Assembly (NCBI GenBank): GCA_030765055.1
Contig: CM060947.1
Span: 219,867,610-219,931,609, forward strand
Length of the DNA: 64,000 bases
DNA from: Mantis religiosa
Lineage: Eukaryota; Arthropoda; Insecta; Mantodea; Mantidae
Direction of reading: 5' to 3'
The notes under the pieces: generated by a model
What the model saw: only the letters and a program-made list of their open reading frames with translations
What the model was told of the DNA's origin: nothing
The model's database searches: none
Made by a program: the position numbers and the translations under genes
In this document: positions 33,601-46,055 of the stretch, piece after piece
Layout: each line of letters starts with the position of its first letter
Numbering within the stretch: the first letter of the stretch is position 1

Positions 33601-36600
33601 AATAAAATACGAGTAAATAAAACGCCCGTTGTTTACTGTCATATTAATTAAAATTAGCGATTCCGTTGTAATTGTATTTTATAGGGCAGACTTTGCCTAA
33701 GACATTTAAACAAGGCTCGGTATTTACGGTTAGTCAACAAAACATTAGAGGTTCAAGAGGTTGACTCAGTCAGTATAACCTAATTTGTAAATGAAAGAGA
33801 GATAAACATTCGATCGCTCATAAATCGGTTTTACAGGCCGTGATACTTTGTCAAACAAAAGACTATCAAAATGCATATTTCAGCCAACATAAAACACGTC
33901 TCGGGTAAACAACTTACATATTCAAAGTCCTGTGATAAAAATCCCATTTTAAACGATGTATTAATAACTATCTGTGCATGTGAATAGTTTTTTTTTTTAA
34001 ATACAAGAGCAGAGAAATTGCTAGAATATTACAACGGTTTTCAGACTATGCCTCCTAACATTTTCAAAATGCCTTACATCAATGATTATTTTTGGATTTC
34101 GTCAGACTGTTGTTTATATTCCCTGTTCTTTTGTGTTGGTAATTATACTCATATCCTATCTATTGTAGGTTCAACAACAAAGCCTCACAAAACATGTTTG
34201 TTTTATGAAGCAATGGTTCTAGCAGAAGGAAACAAAAAAAAAAAAAAAAAGCGCACACTACTGGGTACATAGCACAATTCTTTTGTCTCAAAGGTACACA
34301 AATTATAGTACCTTCATTTCAACAACCTCAATGGGCAACATGCTTTTAAGTTAATCCTGTAAATAACAAATATCAATAATAATTACCTTTAAGCTCTCAG
34401 TGGACCACTACATACTCTAATTGTCTCTTCAATAAAACGTTTCATTTGTTTAAACAGATGACCAGCCCCAGTTCATTTCTTCTAATTGTTATAGCCATGA
34501 AAAACTTTATTTATTTGACAGTGCGTGGTTGACTACAAATATTTTGAACGAAATAGGGTAGCTTAATTTGTTTCTCTTTCATAGCTTTATATACTCGCTC
34601 CTTTGAAACTAACGTACTATCTACTTTGCGTTAATCGAGATAGACTACTGGAGATTTTTTTATTACATATTTCGTTTTAGATACAACGGGAATAGCAAAA
34701 TACAACAGATTTAAACCTATCACGAATATTGTTGGAGTGGGACACAATGTGATACATCTGAAATCCAGTTTTTTAAAGTTATTTGGAAAACCCTTTCTTG
34801 GTGTTGCAATTTTACAAACGGCGTTTTGAGGCTGCGTGAAGCAAAATGAATTTGAAAAATGTTTGTATATTGCATTCGAATATGTTCTCCATGTCTCAGT
34901 GGGTGTCTTTAAACTGCATAACTCAAACCGATAAGTGCTTTAAATAGTAAACTTGATAGTGAATTTCGGCATTACGTTCAGGCTATAAAGAAACTACATT
35001 GAATAAAACATACTGAAATTTTAATTTTCTCAAAAACACACCTAATGTAATTTTATTAAAATGCCATATATGCTTAAAATATTTTCATAATCAATGAAAT
35101 GCATAATTTTTTCGGAATAGCTTCTGAAGTGCCCTTCATAATTAATGACTTTTATATAACTGGTAAACCATCAGAGAAAGATGGCCATACTACAAGTTAT
35201 GTGGATTAAAGAAAACAGTTGAAGCGAGATTTTATAAGGACTATGATGAGATAATCGCCGAGTGGATTATTTGAAGCCCCAGGTTGGGAAGCCATCTTGA
35301 ACTGAAATTTTATACACGTGAGATGTTTGAAGATGCTTTGATGATGTACCACTTTGTGGCACCATCTTGAAGCAGGATTATTTGGGATGAAAGCGGATAC
35401 AGATTGATTTCTCATCTTTGGCGACGATCTTGAAGAAATCTAGAAGTTTCTCCTGTAGCTCTGGGTAATTAGGCGTATCTGTAATTGTTGAGCGATGATT
35501 CTTTTTCTTTCCCAGAGTCGTGGTAATAGGGCTGAGAAAGATAGTATTACTATTTTTGAAGAATGAATAATACTTTTTTTTGTCAAGGTGGAAATTTAAT
35601 TCCTCATAAACAATTTTAAATTATTTTATATAAATACAAATATTATTAATGTAGTCTTTTCTACACCCAGCGGTAGATCCACGATGAACTATTTCTTTTC
35701 TTGCGCACACGCTTGTTTCTGCACACACTTGGATAGACAAATACACCTCTTACACCTAAGATTTTCCTAAGCAGAACAAAAAATTTTTTAAAACATTTAG
35801 CAACTTATCATGTTACGTTGTCATGGTTACACCATTACGTACTTTACATTACTTCTTTATTTTATTAGAAATACTAATCTCTTTGACTGTTCCTAACAAA
35901 ACATGAAATATCTCAAATAACAGCGACACAGTTCAAATATATGTTATTGTGAACTGATCATTTTCTAATATATTCCTTCTTATTGATTTGAATTTGAAAC
36001 TTTTATACATTTTAATTGATGATGATGATGAACAAGCTTGAAAGGGAAAAGGTCTCCTACTAGAACATTAAGTGTTTTTCACGCGGTGAGTTATGCCGCG
36101 TATAGTGTTTATTTGCCCCATTAATGTGATATGTATAGACTTTAGATTCTGTGAACCATCATTTGTGTATTGTACACATGCACTGCACTACAACAATTTT
36201 TACTGCACTTGGAGGTCCCTGCCTGGATGCCTTGTTTTCGCCACATAATCCTGGTTTTGGCAATGAGTGCTACTGCCTTGAAGTCGTTCCATCTCATCCT
36301 TGGACTCCTCTGTGTCTTCTACTCCAGTATAGGTCATACATCATGGTGTGCTGTGTTCTTCTGGCCAGATGACCACCCCAGGACCTGTCGACTTGTTCGA
36401 CTTTTTAATTGGGAAGTCGTTTTTGCTTCTTTTTTTCCCCCTTGTGGTCGTCCAATTAGAACCGAAATTGAAAATTGCCACATAGGGGTAATGTTAAAGG
36501 ATTTGGATATTGTTTAAGCCTGCTGCAGTATACCTTATTCATGGGTATATATAAAATGATAAGTCTCCCATTTTAAGCTTGCTAGTTGAGCTTGTTTACT

Positions 36601-37199
36601 GAAATTGAACACTTTCTGCGTGTATATGATTTTACAATTGTATACGAATGGTGCTCTCTCAACTGTTTCACCTGATTAATGAGAAAAATACCCGTTTTTC
36701 TTGCAAAATATGTATTAAGTACAAAAATTGCTATTCAAATAGAAGGCAAGATAGCTTTTAGCTACACTAACGAACAGTTGCTCCCCAGCTCACCCGAAAC
36801 TTACTCCAGAAATTCCGCGAGCATACAGAACAAAGGAAGAAGTAACTAGAGAAAATTATATTTATGAAGGTGCACACGTTGCTATCTGCAAAAAGAGCAA
36901 ACGCCAGCGCTGCCTTATGAAATGAACGTCAAGTATCAAAAGCGTTCTGTCATCTATACTTTAAAAAGTGAGCGCAGAAAGCTGAATCGATTGCTTCTAC
37001 AGCAAGTGTGTAATACACGAAAAAGTAAGAAACCACAAGAAGAAATAAGTTATATCATACATTTAAAAGGGGCAACACAGTGTTAAAGTAGTTTATAATG
37101 CATGGCTACTTTTTTTTCTTTGTTCCATTTATACCACGCCTTTAACTCCTTTGGTCATATTGGCGGCCGTTCTCTTTTGGAACATACTGAAGGTGTTAA
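33601..37199. other. Long non-coding stretch
   Basis: AT-rich, about 3.6 kb. Contains a (GAT)n-like run near 36019-36030 and an A run at 34234-34250. Frames at 34018, 35206 and 36151-36517 (up to 115 codons) show no recognisable motif and overlap in different frames. No supported gene. Confidence 0.45.
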
Positions 37200-37385
37200 C
37201 TCGTTATCTTTGGTATTTAATTAGATCACGCACACATTCACACTCTCCTTCATACTTCCAGACTCTGCGGAAGATGGGGAATTATCTTGGTCGGAGAGAA
37301 ATCCTCACCGCCACCGCCGGGAATCGAACCCGGGACCCCTGGCACGGCAGGAAGGTGCACTGCCAACTGAGCTACGGGGCCAGCC
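37200..37385 (-). mobile_element. SINE-E copy 2
   Basis: Minus-strand head GGCTGGCCCCGTAGCTCAG (A box TAGCTCAGTTGG) and excellent B box GGGTTCGATTCCCGG. The 3' body ends TTAGATCACGCACACA (plus strand), shared with 18650. It is the best-preserved tRNA-like head in the window but is followed by a SINE body, so it is not a tRNA gene. Confidence 0.85.
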
Positions 37386-37841
37386 ACATACCTACTTATT
37401 ATAGTATCAGAAATTTCATTAATTCAACATGATTATTCTTTTGTTTTGTAACGAGATACGATCTCTAAGAATGATCAAAGCATAATCTAACGATTGCTTT
37501 ATTATAAAGAATAAAATATACATAAATTGCTATTTATAAGGACTGTTTGCACATTGGTGTGAAGGATTAAGCTGGTACATTTTTAGTGAACGTGGAACCA
37601 AGATAAAAGTACTCCTTGCACTTGTACTACTCTGGATTATCTCTCCTTTAGGCCCAAATTTAACAAGAAGAAAGCTCTTTGCGAATTACAATTACTCAGT
37701 AATACATATCCATTTTTCATAAATATTAAATGAGTAAACTTGCGCTGCTTGATCGCTTCAGTCTTTCTTCTTCACCCATGTAGAGGAGAAACAAAATATA
37801 ACGTAACCGTGACCGATTTTCTCTCGCTGCATGCAATCTTG
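37386..37841. other. Non-coding stretch
   Basis: AT-rich; nothing recognised. Confidence 0.45.
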
Positions 37842-37849
37842 GTTATAAG

Positions 37850-39285
37850 TAGGGGCGAATTTTGCCCTATTTGCCTATTTTATTCCTTTGTTCAGAAACG
37901 TAGTCTTTTAAGGTATAAGAACTTTTCCTACGATTATTAGCCTAATTTCTTAGTTTTATATTGCCTCTAAATGCCTATTTCATACGTTGGTGCCTATTCT
38001 GCTTATTAGCGCCTAAAGATGCCTACTTAGCCAATTTCTTCTGCTTGTAATTTGTGACAATAGCTTCTGAATTTGTTGGTTTCCACGTGAAGTTTTCGGA
38101 GAAGAGAAATTCCTTACTGCGGCACATTGTATATACAAAAAGGGGTTAATTAAGGAGACACATCTGTTCAAATTGGCACAAAACTTACAACAATTCCAAA
38201 TTTAGCTTATTTTGTCTTAAAATTAATATAGACCTTTTTCACTAATATAAAGCTTTTTTTTCTAGTGGCAGTACAGAAAACGCCACTTCATTATTTAAAT
38301 AACCCTAAACCTGTATCGTAGCTGCTATTATGTAATTTTAACCTCAGATTTCTTAGATTCCATATTTTCTACATTTTCCTAACATCAAAATGTTCCATAG
38401 GATGCAATTTTCTATTATTTTGTATGAAATTCTAAACATGCCTGTAAGGGAGACTGCATATTATCTCTACCCATTTACATTTGTCGTTTTTGTTATTTGT
38501 ATTGAAAAGGATTTTAATGCTTACTTCTTACTGAAAACGCTAACGAAAATAAAAAATGTTAAATAGTTATTATTATTTTTGCCCTTCGTTGATATGGCGA
38601 AGACAAATATTTCACGTAGGTACAGGTCATTAAGGGTTAAAATGGGTGCAGAAACTTATATCCCAAGCATTAATTTTTAAAATTACAATATGTCGGACAT
38701 TTTTAAAATCGCCTGTAATTAAGACATAAACAGTTAATTCCTCAGAAACTATTGTATCTAGATAGCTGAAACTTGGTATTATTCCATTCTTGATCGATCA
38801 CAAAAATAAATGGTGTAAATGTGGAACAAATCTAACAAAAGCTTCAGGTATTTCAACTTTCACCCTTAAGCTCCACCCCCAAAACCCATGTTTTTCATTT
38901 TGACATAGTTAATTACTACACACCTTTCTGCACATTATGGTTCTTACTTAGTGTAGTGAATTTATATGTATTTTAATTATACGACATTATCTGTTATTTT
39001 AATTTGTTGTGGAGCCATTTATGAAATTTGGAATAAATGTAGAACTATTTCACCTAGGGAACCAAAAAGTAGTATATGTTTAGCGAATTTGTGGCAGCAT
39101 ATGTTGCGATGATTGTCAATTTTATAGTGGATTTATAGTGAATTTTAGGAGCCAGTTTACTAAAATTGTGTATTTATAAGTGTTTACTTAGCAAATGTTT
39201 AGTTCCTATTTAAGTGCCTACCGATTTTAGGGCCGTTTTGCTAGCTTATTCCACACATTTTTAGTGCCGAAAAATCCGCTCCCTA
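37850..39285. mobile_element. Non-autonomous hAT-type transposon, complete, 8-bp TSD
   Basis: The 8-bp TSD GTTATAAG lies at 37842-37849 and 39286-39293. The left end is TAGGGGCGAATTTTGCCC; the reverse complement of the right end is TAGGGAGCGGATTTTTCGGC. The 8-bp TSD and the TAGGG start fit the hAT superfamily. The 1,436-bp interior is AT-rich and has no ORF, so it would need a transposase in trans. Near both ends a TGCCTA motif recurs (37872, 37971, 37991 and 38020 on the left, with variants at 37962 and 38008; about 39216 on the right). Such subterminal repeats are known transposase-binding sites in hAT elements. No second copy is present in this window. Confidence 0.88.
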
Positions 39286-39294
39286 GTTATAAGT

Positions 39295-42014
39295 TATTTT
39301 GTATTGATGTCTGCATTAATTATTAATTGCTGAAGCATATATAAATATGCAGTTGGTACAACAGTGTTCTATTCAAAGGCATTTTATGTTTCTTTAATAA
39401 TACATTACATATTTTATTTCTTCTTCTTGCACGTTTCTGCGTGTATTTTTGCATGCTGAGTTCAAGATGACTTTTCTCTGAAGCTCGAACAAATTTGCTC
39501 GTCTTTCCTGAAATTTGAACGTATTACTGATCTTTCTCCATTTCTGTATTAAATGTTGTGTTAACCAAGAATGTCATTTTCTCCTCCTCCTTCACCTCAC
39601 CATCTTCGTCATCTACAAGCTCTACTGCTTCATTGACCTGTTTGTCCGTGTAAACGAGAAAATCTTGCTCTCCATGTCAGACATGGGGATCCTACTTTTC
39701 TTAAAAATATGATATAAAACAATTTTTGCATTGTTCCATTTGCTGAATTCTACTTCCTGTTTCTACTATCTAAGATTTTGTACTTTTGTTATTTAATATA
39801 GATCAGAAAATATAAATATCCGTATCTTTTCACAAACGTTTATTTTGTTATTAATTCTCCTACATAGCCCAACCTCATTTCTCATTTAAGCTGTTTTACC
39901 TCAGTCTCGGAAAACATATAGACAGAGTGGTGTGACGTAAAATAAAATAAACGGTGGCTTTAAAACCTGAATCTGTCACTCTGTTCCCTATATTTAAATT
40001 TTTAACATTGTAAGTATATTGGTTTATAATGGTGTTTTGTCTAATATGCGTTTTCTCTGAGGGTAGTATTAATTACTAAATAATAATTAGTGTTTTTCAA
40101 TAATTTCATTGTGATTAAAAATTCATTGTGAACGCAAACATATTTCATTTAAAGATCCATGCAAGATACAGTATTTACTATTTGATTGGATTTATGTACT
40201 CATTTCTGTATTCTCTCTTCTGAAGGTGAGGCATCTGTGAAAAATGCTAAAATTCAGAGTTTACATCAGTACTGCTTGAAATTTTGTCAGTAGGTGGGGT
40301 ATAGGGAATCTAGTTAAGCTTTCAAAATTAATCTTTCTATCTTAAATATTTTTTTTAACAAATAGTGCTTTTAATAGTATGTTTTTGTATCTTTTTGTTG
40401 CAATTTTGAGATTCAAAATTCAATAATAAATAAACTATTTAATTTAATTTTAAAATACAAAATTTTATTAAAAGTTTATATATAAATATGTATGCAAAGT
40501 TTAATAATAATTCGTTGAGAATTGCAGGAGTTGGAGCATTTTGAAAATACAAAAATGTTCAAAAATTGAAAGTGGAGAAAAATGAATTTAAATATTTAGA
40601 TAGAAATTACACTACTTTCGTTACTTTGAAAACTCCATGCCTTATATGCAGGCCCTATAGCTATCTTATGACCTTATTTGTCTTTAAATTGGTTACCTTT
40701 GGCCCTTTTTTATAATTTTTCTATCTGCAAAGGTTTTCACCAAAAAAAAAAAAAAAATGATAATTTAATTTTTTGCTGCAATTAATTTACATTGGGAAAC
40801 ATATTAATTCTTTACAATTTTTGTTATAAATAATTGGAGCTTTGGATCCTGGTTCCTTGAGATAATAGTTACAAAACTATATACATATATACCATGTCTA
40901 ATGGTTCTGGAGGAGAAAATTTAAGGAATATTATAAATTTTCTTTTTTCAATACCAATCCTTATGAACTTTTTGATAGACAGCCATAATGATATCAATTT
41001 TTATTGAAAACCAATCTAGGAAAGTACATATATGCAAACCTTAAAGAAATTCATGGAAAACTTTAGTGTCTGGACTGTAAGGAGCATTAAAAGTGATAAA
41101 AATTGGGTGGAGGATTTGCTTTAATTTTTTTAAGAGAGTATTCAAGAATTTTATTTATAAGCATAGTAATATGCGTTATTGTTTTAGGTTCTGACTTAAA
41201 TTCATTTAATTTTTATTTAAAATTAGTTTTTATGGCTTTTTTATATATTTGAGTTCGTGGTGCACTGACACGAAGAAAAATCTAGTTAGAAGCTCTGAAT
41301 ATAAACATCTTTTTCTATGTTTCAGAATCCTCCTGCACTATATGAAGACCACTCAGCTAGTTTATTATCCTTTTGTTCTTTTAATTTAGTCTCTTTTAAC
41401 TGCTTCTTCGCAGATTTATATTTGCTCAATGAACTTTGAGCACTTTGTTTTAGCTTTCACCTATCCCTAATACTGCTAATTTTCTTGCTAATAGGACTCA
41501 CTTTGCTTGCTGCAACTTGTGCTTTAACATTAGTCTATCTTTATAACCCATATTAAATTCACTAACAGCTACAATCACTGTAATTTGCAATTTCCTTCTT
41601 AATACAAAAACTTTTTTGTGACATTTACTCCATGGAAAAACTTTCATTAGCATTCTGTGCTTCTCTTTTGATGCAACTTTCCCGTGGAGTAGTACTAACT
41701 AATCTCTTTATTTTTGTCTATGAGATGGAAATTGTAAGTAGAATAGTTCATGAAATTCAGTAATGTACAGTAATATTACCGAAGAGGTGTGATATAAAAA
41801 GCGGCGTCGGTTCCTCACCCATTGCATCGAGCTTGGTGATCTACTGAACTATTCTCGATGTGCAGGTGGCAGCCACTCTCAAGGCCGCTCCGTGAAAGTT
41901 CCTGACTTCCTTGTTTGTCATCCTTTCCTTTGATCCTCCACTCCAGTTTACGCTGACATATTTGCAGCATGGTTCTCTGGTAATTTGTTAAGGACCAAGT
42001 TTGGCAATAGAGGT
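39295..42014. other. Long AT-rich non-coding stretch
   Basis: About 2.7 kb of very AT-rich sequence with only short frames (65 codons at 39515). No repeat head or TIR found. Confidence 0.45.
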
Positions 42015-42022
42015 TCCTATAG

Positions 42023-42669
42023 TCCGGCCGTTGTATCTCCGGCTCTGACGTTTTGCGATTGCAAGAGGTGGAGGGGGAAGGTTAATAGTACCAACATACA
42101 GTAATGAGCAATTGAAAACATATCGTCAAAATTATCTTTACAATGAAAATATAGGACCATATTAGCTTTAAAACAATAAAATCCAACTTGCAATTTCATT
42201 ATCATGCAAGATATTCATTACAACAAAACTCTATTAGAATATTTCGTTCACACCTTTCACGCACACTAACTGCATCTGTTGGTGGTACTGGGAGTCTCTA
42301 CATCCGGTGCTCTGGTCAGGAGGTTGAAACTGTCTGCTAGCGCCAATCATCATTTTCGCTGCTAGGCGTGGCTTCCGAACCCAACACCATGTTGCCAGGT
42401 TAACTTTGTTTGAGCCACGTGGCCTTTTAGCTACTTGCACTGGTAAACTTTCTTTGGTATATTTTTCGTGCGTGAATTCCGATTTTTAGTGCTCGTAAGT
42501 CCTATTATTATCGCTATTACAATAATATGGCTACTGGTTCGTGAAATACTCAAAGACGTGAAATATTTCAAATACGCATGTTGCTCTGCTTGAAATTTCT
42601 GCTAAAGAACTGGCAACAACCCGCTCCCCCCTCTCGAGAAATGTCAGAGCCGGAGATAGAGCGGCCGAA
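42023..42669. mobile_element. Inverted-repeat-bounded element (MITE-like)
   Basis: TCCGGCCGTTGTATCTCCGG continuing CTCTGAC (42023-42049) is the reverse complement of 42643-42669 with 3 mismatches in 27. The span is 647 bp. The flanks CTATAG (42017-42022) and CAATAG (42670-42675) agree at 5 of 6 positions, a weak TSD. No coding frame. Read as a non-autonomous TIR transposon; the superfamily is unknown. Confidence 0.6.
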
Positions 42670-42675
42670 CAATAG

Positions 42676-43098
42676 TTGCTGAGGAACACTTCTGCTGCGC
42701 TCCGGCAAGTTGGGAAGGTCCCGTTGAATTCCTCAGATGACAAGTGTCTCCCATGAAGCATTGTGGTACCTGACGGCGGCGTCTGTAACTGCAACAACCG
42801 GCGATGTTGCGTTGGGTGGCGAGGCGTCGGCTGGCTATAGAACTGGCTGCGGTATCCGGTGGTGAGACAGTTGCAGAAGCATAAGGGGCTTTGGGCTGAG
42901 GTTGCTGTGACCTGTCTGTCTCCTAGGTTTACTTTTTCTTCTTATTTTTCCTTCTCCTCCTAAATAGGAAAGTAAGTCTACCAAAGTAAGACTAGAATTG
43001 CTGAACCTGGAATGGGTCAAACTTAGCTCTTGCACATTGTATTTCACTGCTCCACAAGATAGAGGACAGATACATTACAGCATTTAACTACTAGGATT
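42676..43098. other. GC-balanced spacer and poly-G run
   Basis: A GC-balanced spacer ends with a run of 13 G (43085-43097). An 88-codon minus frame (42531-42797) crosses the TIR and is not conserved in any way I can see. Confidence 0.4.
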
Positions 43099-43130
43099 AC
43101 TTCGGGGGGGGGGGGGGAATCACCACTGAT

Positions 43131-43371
43131 TTTTTTTAAATTTATGTACATCCTTCAACGTTGTCATATCGGATGATAAATGAAATGGGTGAAATGAATC
43201 TCAAATGAATCCGGGGTCCATGGAGCTTAGAGTTTGCTGACATTCGTCTATCAGAGTAAGGAAAAAACCCGGAAAACACCTCATGCGTGTAACGCGCCAT
43301 TACGGAGATTCGAACTCAGGACCTCTTGAACATGAGGCAGACACGCTACCATCTACGCTACCGAGGCGGGC
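43131..43371 (-). mobile_element. SINE-A copy 6
   Basis: Minus-strand SINE-A with head GCCCGCCTCGGTAGCGTAG, B box GAGTTCGAATCTCC and A-tail (T run 43131-43138). It sits at the 3' end of the SINE-B that follows on the plus-coordinate side. I could not find a clear TSD. Confidence 0.88.
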
Positions 43372-43385
43372 ACCAGTCTTGATCT

Positions 43386-43880
43386 ATTCTACCTGTGCCG
43401 CCAAGTAAGGCATCCCCGGGAGGAAGGATGAGGCAAGAGGAGATAGAGGGCGGCCGTCCCAAGGAGCTACAACAATGCAGAGGGTAGGGTCCCTATATGT
43501 TACTTAGATGGAGACCTGTCCCGGTACGCAAGGATAACGGACATTCCCCCTACTGTGGTTCGGAAGCGTTCCTACGAGCAGCCGGTTCGGAGATCAGCAA
43601 TTGACATACTGGAGAGAAAGTGGTTCACTCAGCATATCATCCTGCCATGCACCGCCGCGACACCTCTGACTCTTCTAACCTGAGAGAGACCACCAGATGA
43701 GAGATGATGTGAAATGATAACGGAGATAAACTTGAGGGACAGAGGGATGTAGTTCATCTACTCAACATTCGCCTTTTGAGCCGGGAAACCAACCGAAAAA
43801 ACCTATGGTTCAGGTAGGTCGGCCACGGGAATCGAATGCGGTCACAGACGAAACCACCTGAGACATCCCGCTCGGTTAAC
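43386..43880 (-). mobile_element. SINE-B copy 3, near full length
   Basis: Minus-strand copy. The head is at 43880 (GTTAACCGAGCGGGATGTCTC) with T-arm CGCATTCGATTCCCG. The body blocks GGATGAGGCAAGAGGAG, CATCCTGCCATGCACCGCC and CCACCAGATGAGAGATG on the plus strand match the other copies. About 495 bp. Confidence 0.88.
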
Positions 43881-43938
43881 TATTCAAGACTTTGCCCTGA
43901 AGTGCTGTCGCTATTTAGTTCTTCATCACGAAGTTACA

Positions 43939-44180
43939 GGGCCGCTAAATGTGGCTAAATGATTAAACCGCTCGACTCTCACCAAGGCGGCCCGGGTTGG
44001 ACCCCAAGCGACCGAAAAGTAAGATTTGTGTTTGAAAACTTGGTGTTGGAGCGGGTTTTCTCGGGATCTCCGATTTCTCCTGCCATCTCATTCCACAAGT
44101 GCTCCAGCTTCATCATTTTTATCATCGGTGTCACTACCTGTGGTGCCATATGTGGTAAAAGTGGGCGTTAAGCACTTCAT
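43939..44180 (+). mobile_element. SINE-C copy 3, leading into (CA)n
   Basis: Plus-strand copy. Head GGCCGCTAAATGTGGCTAAA (A box degraded), T-arm CCCGGGTTGGACCCC, then CGGGTTTTCTCGGGATCTCC, and 3' end AGTGGGCGTTAAGCACTTCA. The long CA tract starts right at the 3' end. Confidence 0.85.
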
Positions 44181-44207
44181 ACACACACACATACACAGAC
44201 ACACACA

Positions 44208-44274
<67 letters not shown>
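44181..44274. repeat. (CA)n microsatellite at SINE-C 3' end
   Basis: About 94 bp of CA repeats, with ATACACAGAC interruptions at the start. It adjoins the SINE-C 3' end, so it probably grew from the retroposon tail. Cys-Val and Thr-His frames through it are artefacts. Confidence 0.97.
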
Positions 44275-44277
<3 letters not shown>

Positions 44278-44447
44278 GTTACACAAAGGGCAGAGAATTT
44301 CAAGACCAGCAAGCAGCAACTTGCTTTCATACATCTGAGCACTGTGTCTGTTTCCTCTATATCAAATTCACTTTTAATGACACATTTAAATATTTAAACC
44401 TGCAAAGGTTTTCTCCATTTAGGTGAAGTACATATGTATTTTTTAAA

Positions 44448-44647
44448 CGTGGCGTATGACGTAGAGTTGCGCAGTAGTTTATGGACGAGTTCACTTGTAT
44501 ATTTGTAAGAAAAAGGGCGTTAGGTTATTCTTCTGCCATCTAACCCAGTAGCTTATCAGCAGTCTGCTGGTGAAAGCAGAGATTTTACACTCAATATTGA
44601 TTTGCATGACGTCACTCACGCACATGCGAGCAAGATCACACGCCACC
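44448..44647. mobile_element. 200-bp MITE candidate flanked by TTTAAA
   Basis: The left end CGTGGCGTATGACGTAG and the reverse complement of the right end GGTGGCGTGTGATCTTG are imperfect TIRs (11 of the first 13 positions identical). TTTAAA flanks both sides (44442-44447 and 44648-44653), so the TSD could be TTTAAA or the TTAA inside it. No coding capacity. Confidence 0.55.
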
Positions 44648-44653
44648 TTTAAA

Positions 44654-46055
44654 CGTAGCTCTATAAAAATAGTTTATGAAAATGTACATATAATCTACAG
44701 TGCGTGTGGAAATGTGCTGTGGGTATGACGCTTTTGTTTAAAAAAGTGAACGCCTTCTTGCAGAAATGTAGGAGTTTAAAGCATCGTTGGAGACCTGACA
44801 TGCATATCGCGTAGTCGGAGAAAACTTCCTCCCTTTCACACGAAGGGGACAAAAAAGTACATCATTAAATCAATATTAATAGTGGTAGAGTTGTAAGCGG
44901 TCAGCCTTCCTTTACTCCAGAAGCTGGTGGTTCCCGCCAGTGTCGACACGGATTGGAATTCATGCCTCCACTTGGGACCCATTAATCAAGGAGTCCTACC
45001 ACCGTGGTGGCAAGGGATTTTACCCCCTCCCCCACGACAGAGTTTACTACAACACACGGACCAAAGAGCGGACAGCGTCACCGTGTTCATTACCCCCAAC
45101 CCATCCCATCTGCTGCCCCATATTTCAAAGAGACTATCCCCTCAGCGCCGCCAAAGCCAGGCAAAAATGTGTACCCAACCGTTACACACTTAATTATTCT
45201 TCTTATTCTTCTTGCTGTTCTTACATTGTGTGCAAATTACAATAGCTGCTTCTTAGGAACAGCTGATGTTCTTTTTTCTTACTTTTATCTGAGTGAGATA
45301 TGGCTCTCAAGGCACGATTTGTGTCTTAGAGCGAAATATGTAGTTCAGTGGCGGCTCTTACACATATCTGTGTGCTGAATAGATAGTTTTATTTGGACAA
45401 CACCTTCAAAACGTATATGCTATTAAGGCTTTTGGTTACTAGACCTGCTGAAAAGACAATATATATCAGAAACATGGATTAAAAATATCTATAACTCTAA
45501 ATAAGAATTGAAATAAAACAGTCCGATTGTCTTAATTTGTTAAAGCTATTTTATTATGTCATTATGTTTTATAAGTAAATACTTTATTTTGTCTCTTTAA
45601 TTTTGTGCAGGTGCTTTGCTATAAATTTTGTAATGCTGTGGGTATTAAGTTATAGTATCATTTTGAAATATTTTCTACAGCAAAGATCAGAAAAGAAAAC
45701 TTAGTTTTAAACAAGCAACAGAAGTTTGGGACAGATACACTGGTTTAAGACCTAGATGTCAGTATATAGATGACATATATTATTTGAATTCTCTATCTTC
45801 AGCTTCTAAACTTTCCGCTGCAGTTGCTAAACTGGAAACAAAGTATGAAACATATTACATTCCCTATTCACCGTGGTGATTGTTTGTATAGCGTCCATTG
45901 CTTCCATAACATTGCGATAAGCTACTGAATAGGTACATCAATTTTAAAAAGTCACCAGTATTTACAAATTTAATTTGACAGCCCGGAAATTGCGAATGCC
46001 AGAAGAAGATCATTTGAAATGAATTGTGTACTTAAACAGATCTAACGTTTACCTT
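44654..46055. other. Non-coding stretch
   Basis: Overlapping frames at 44927-45378 (up to 124 codons) lie in three frames of the same GC-balanced segment (GCTGGTGGTTCCCGCCAGTG...), which is probably an unrecognised repeat rather than a gene. The rest is AT-rich. Confidence 0.4.

Noticed and set aside
36151..36517. Overlapping frames of 73 and 115 codons
   Set aside because: No motif, no sign of splice-linked neighbouring exons, and two frames compete for the same DNA.
37310..37385. tRNA gene with good A and B boxes
   Set aside because: The head is followed by a SINE-E body shared with the copy at 18.6 kb, and the cloverleaf arms do not pair well by eye. It is a tRNA-derived SINE head.
44026..44397. 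Thr-His and Cys-Val repeat proteins
   Set aside because: They read through the (CA)n tract and a SINE-C. Not genes.
44927..45378. Three overlapping frames of 88-124 codons
   Set aside because: All three frames are open in a GC-balanced low-stop segment, which argues for composition rather than coding.
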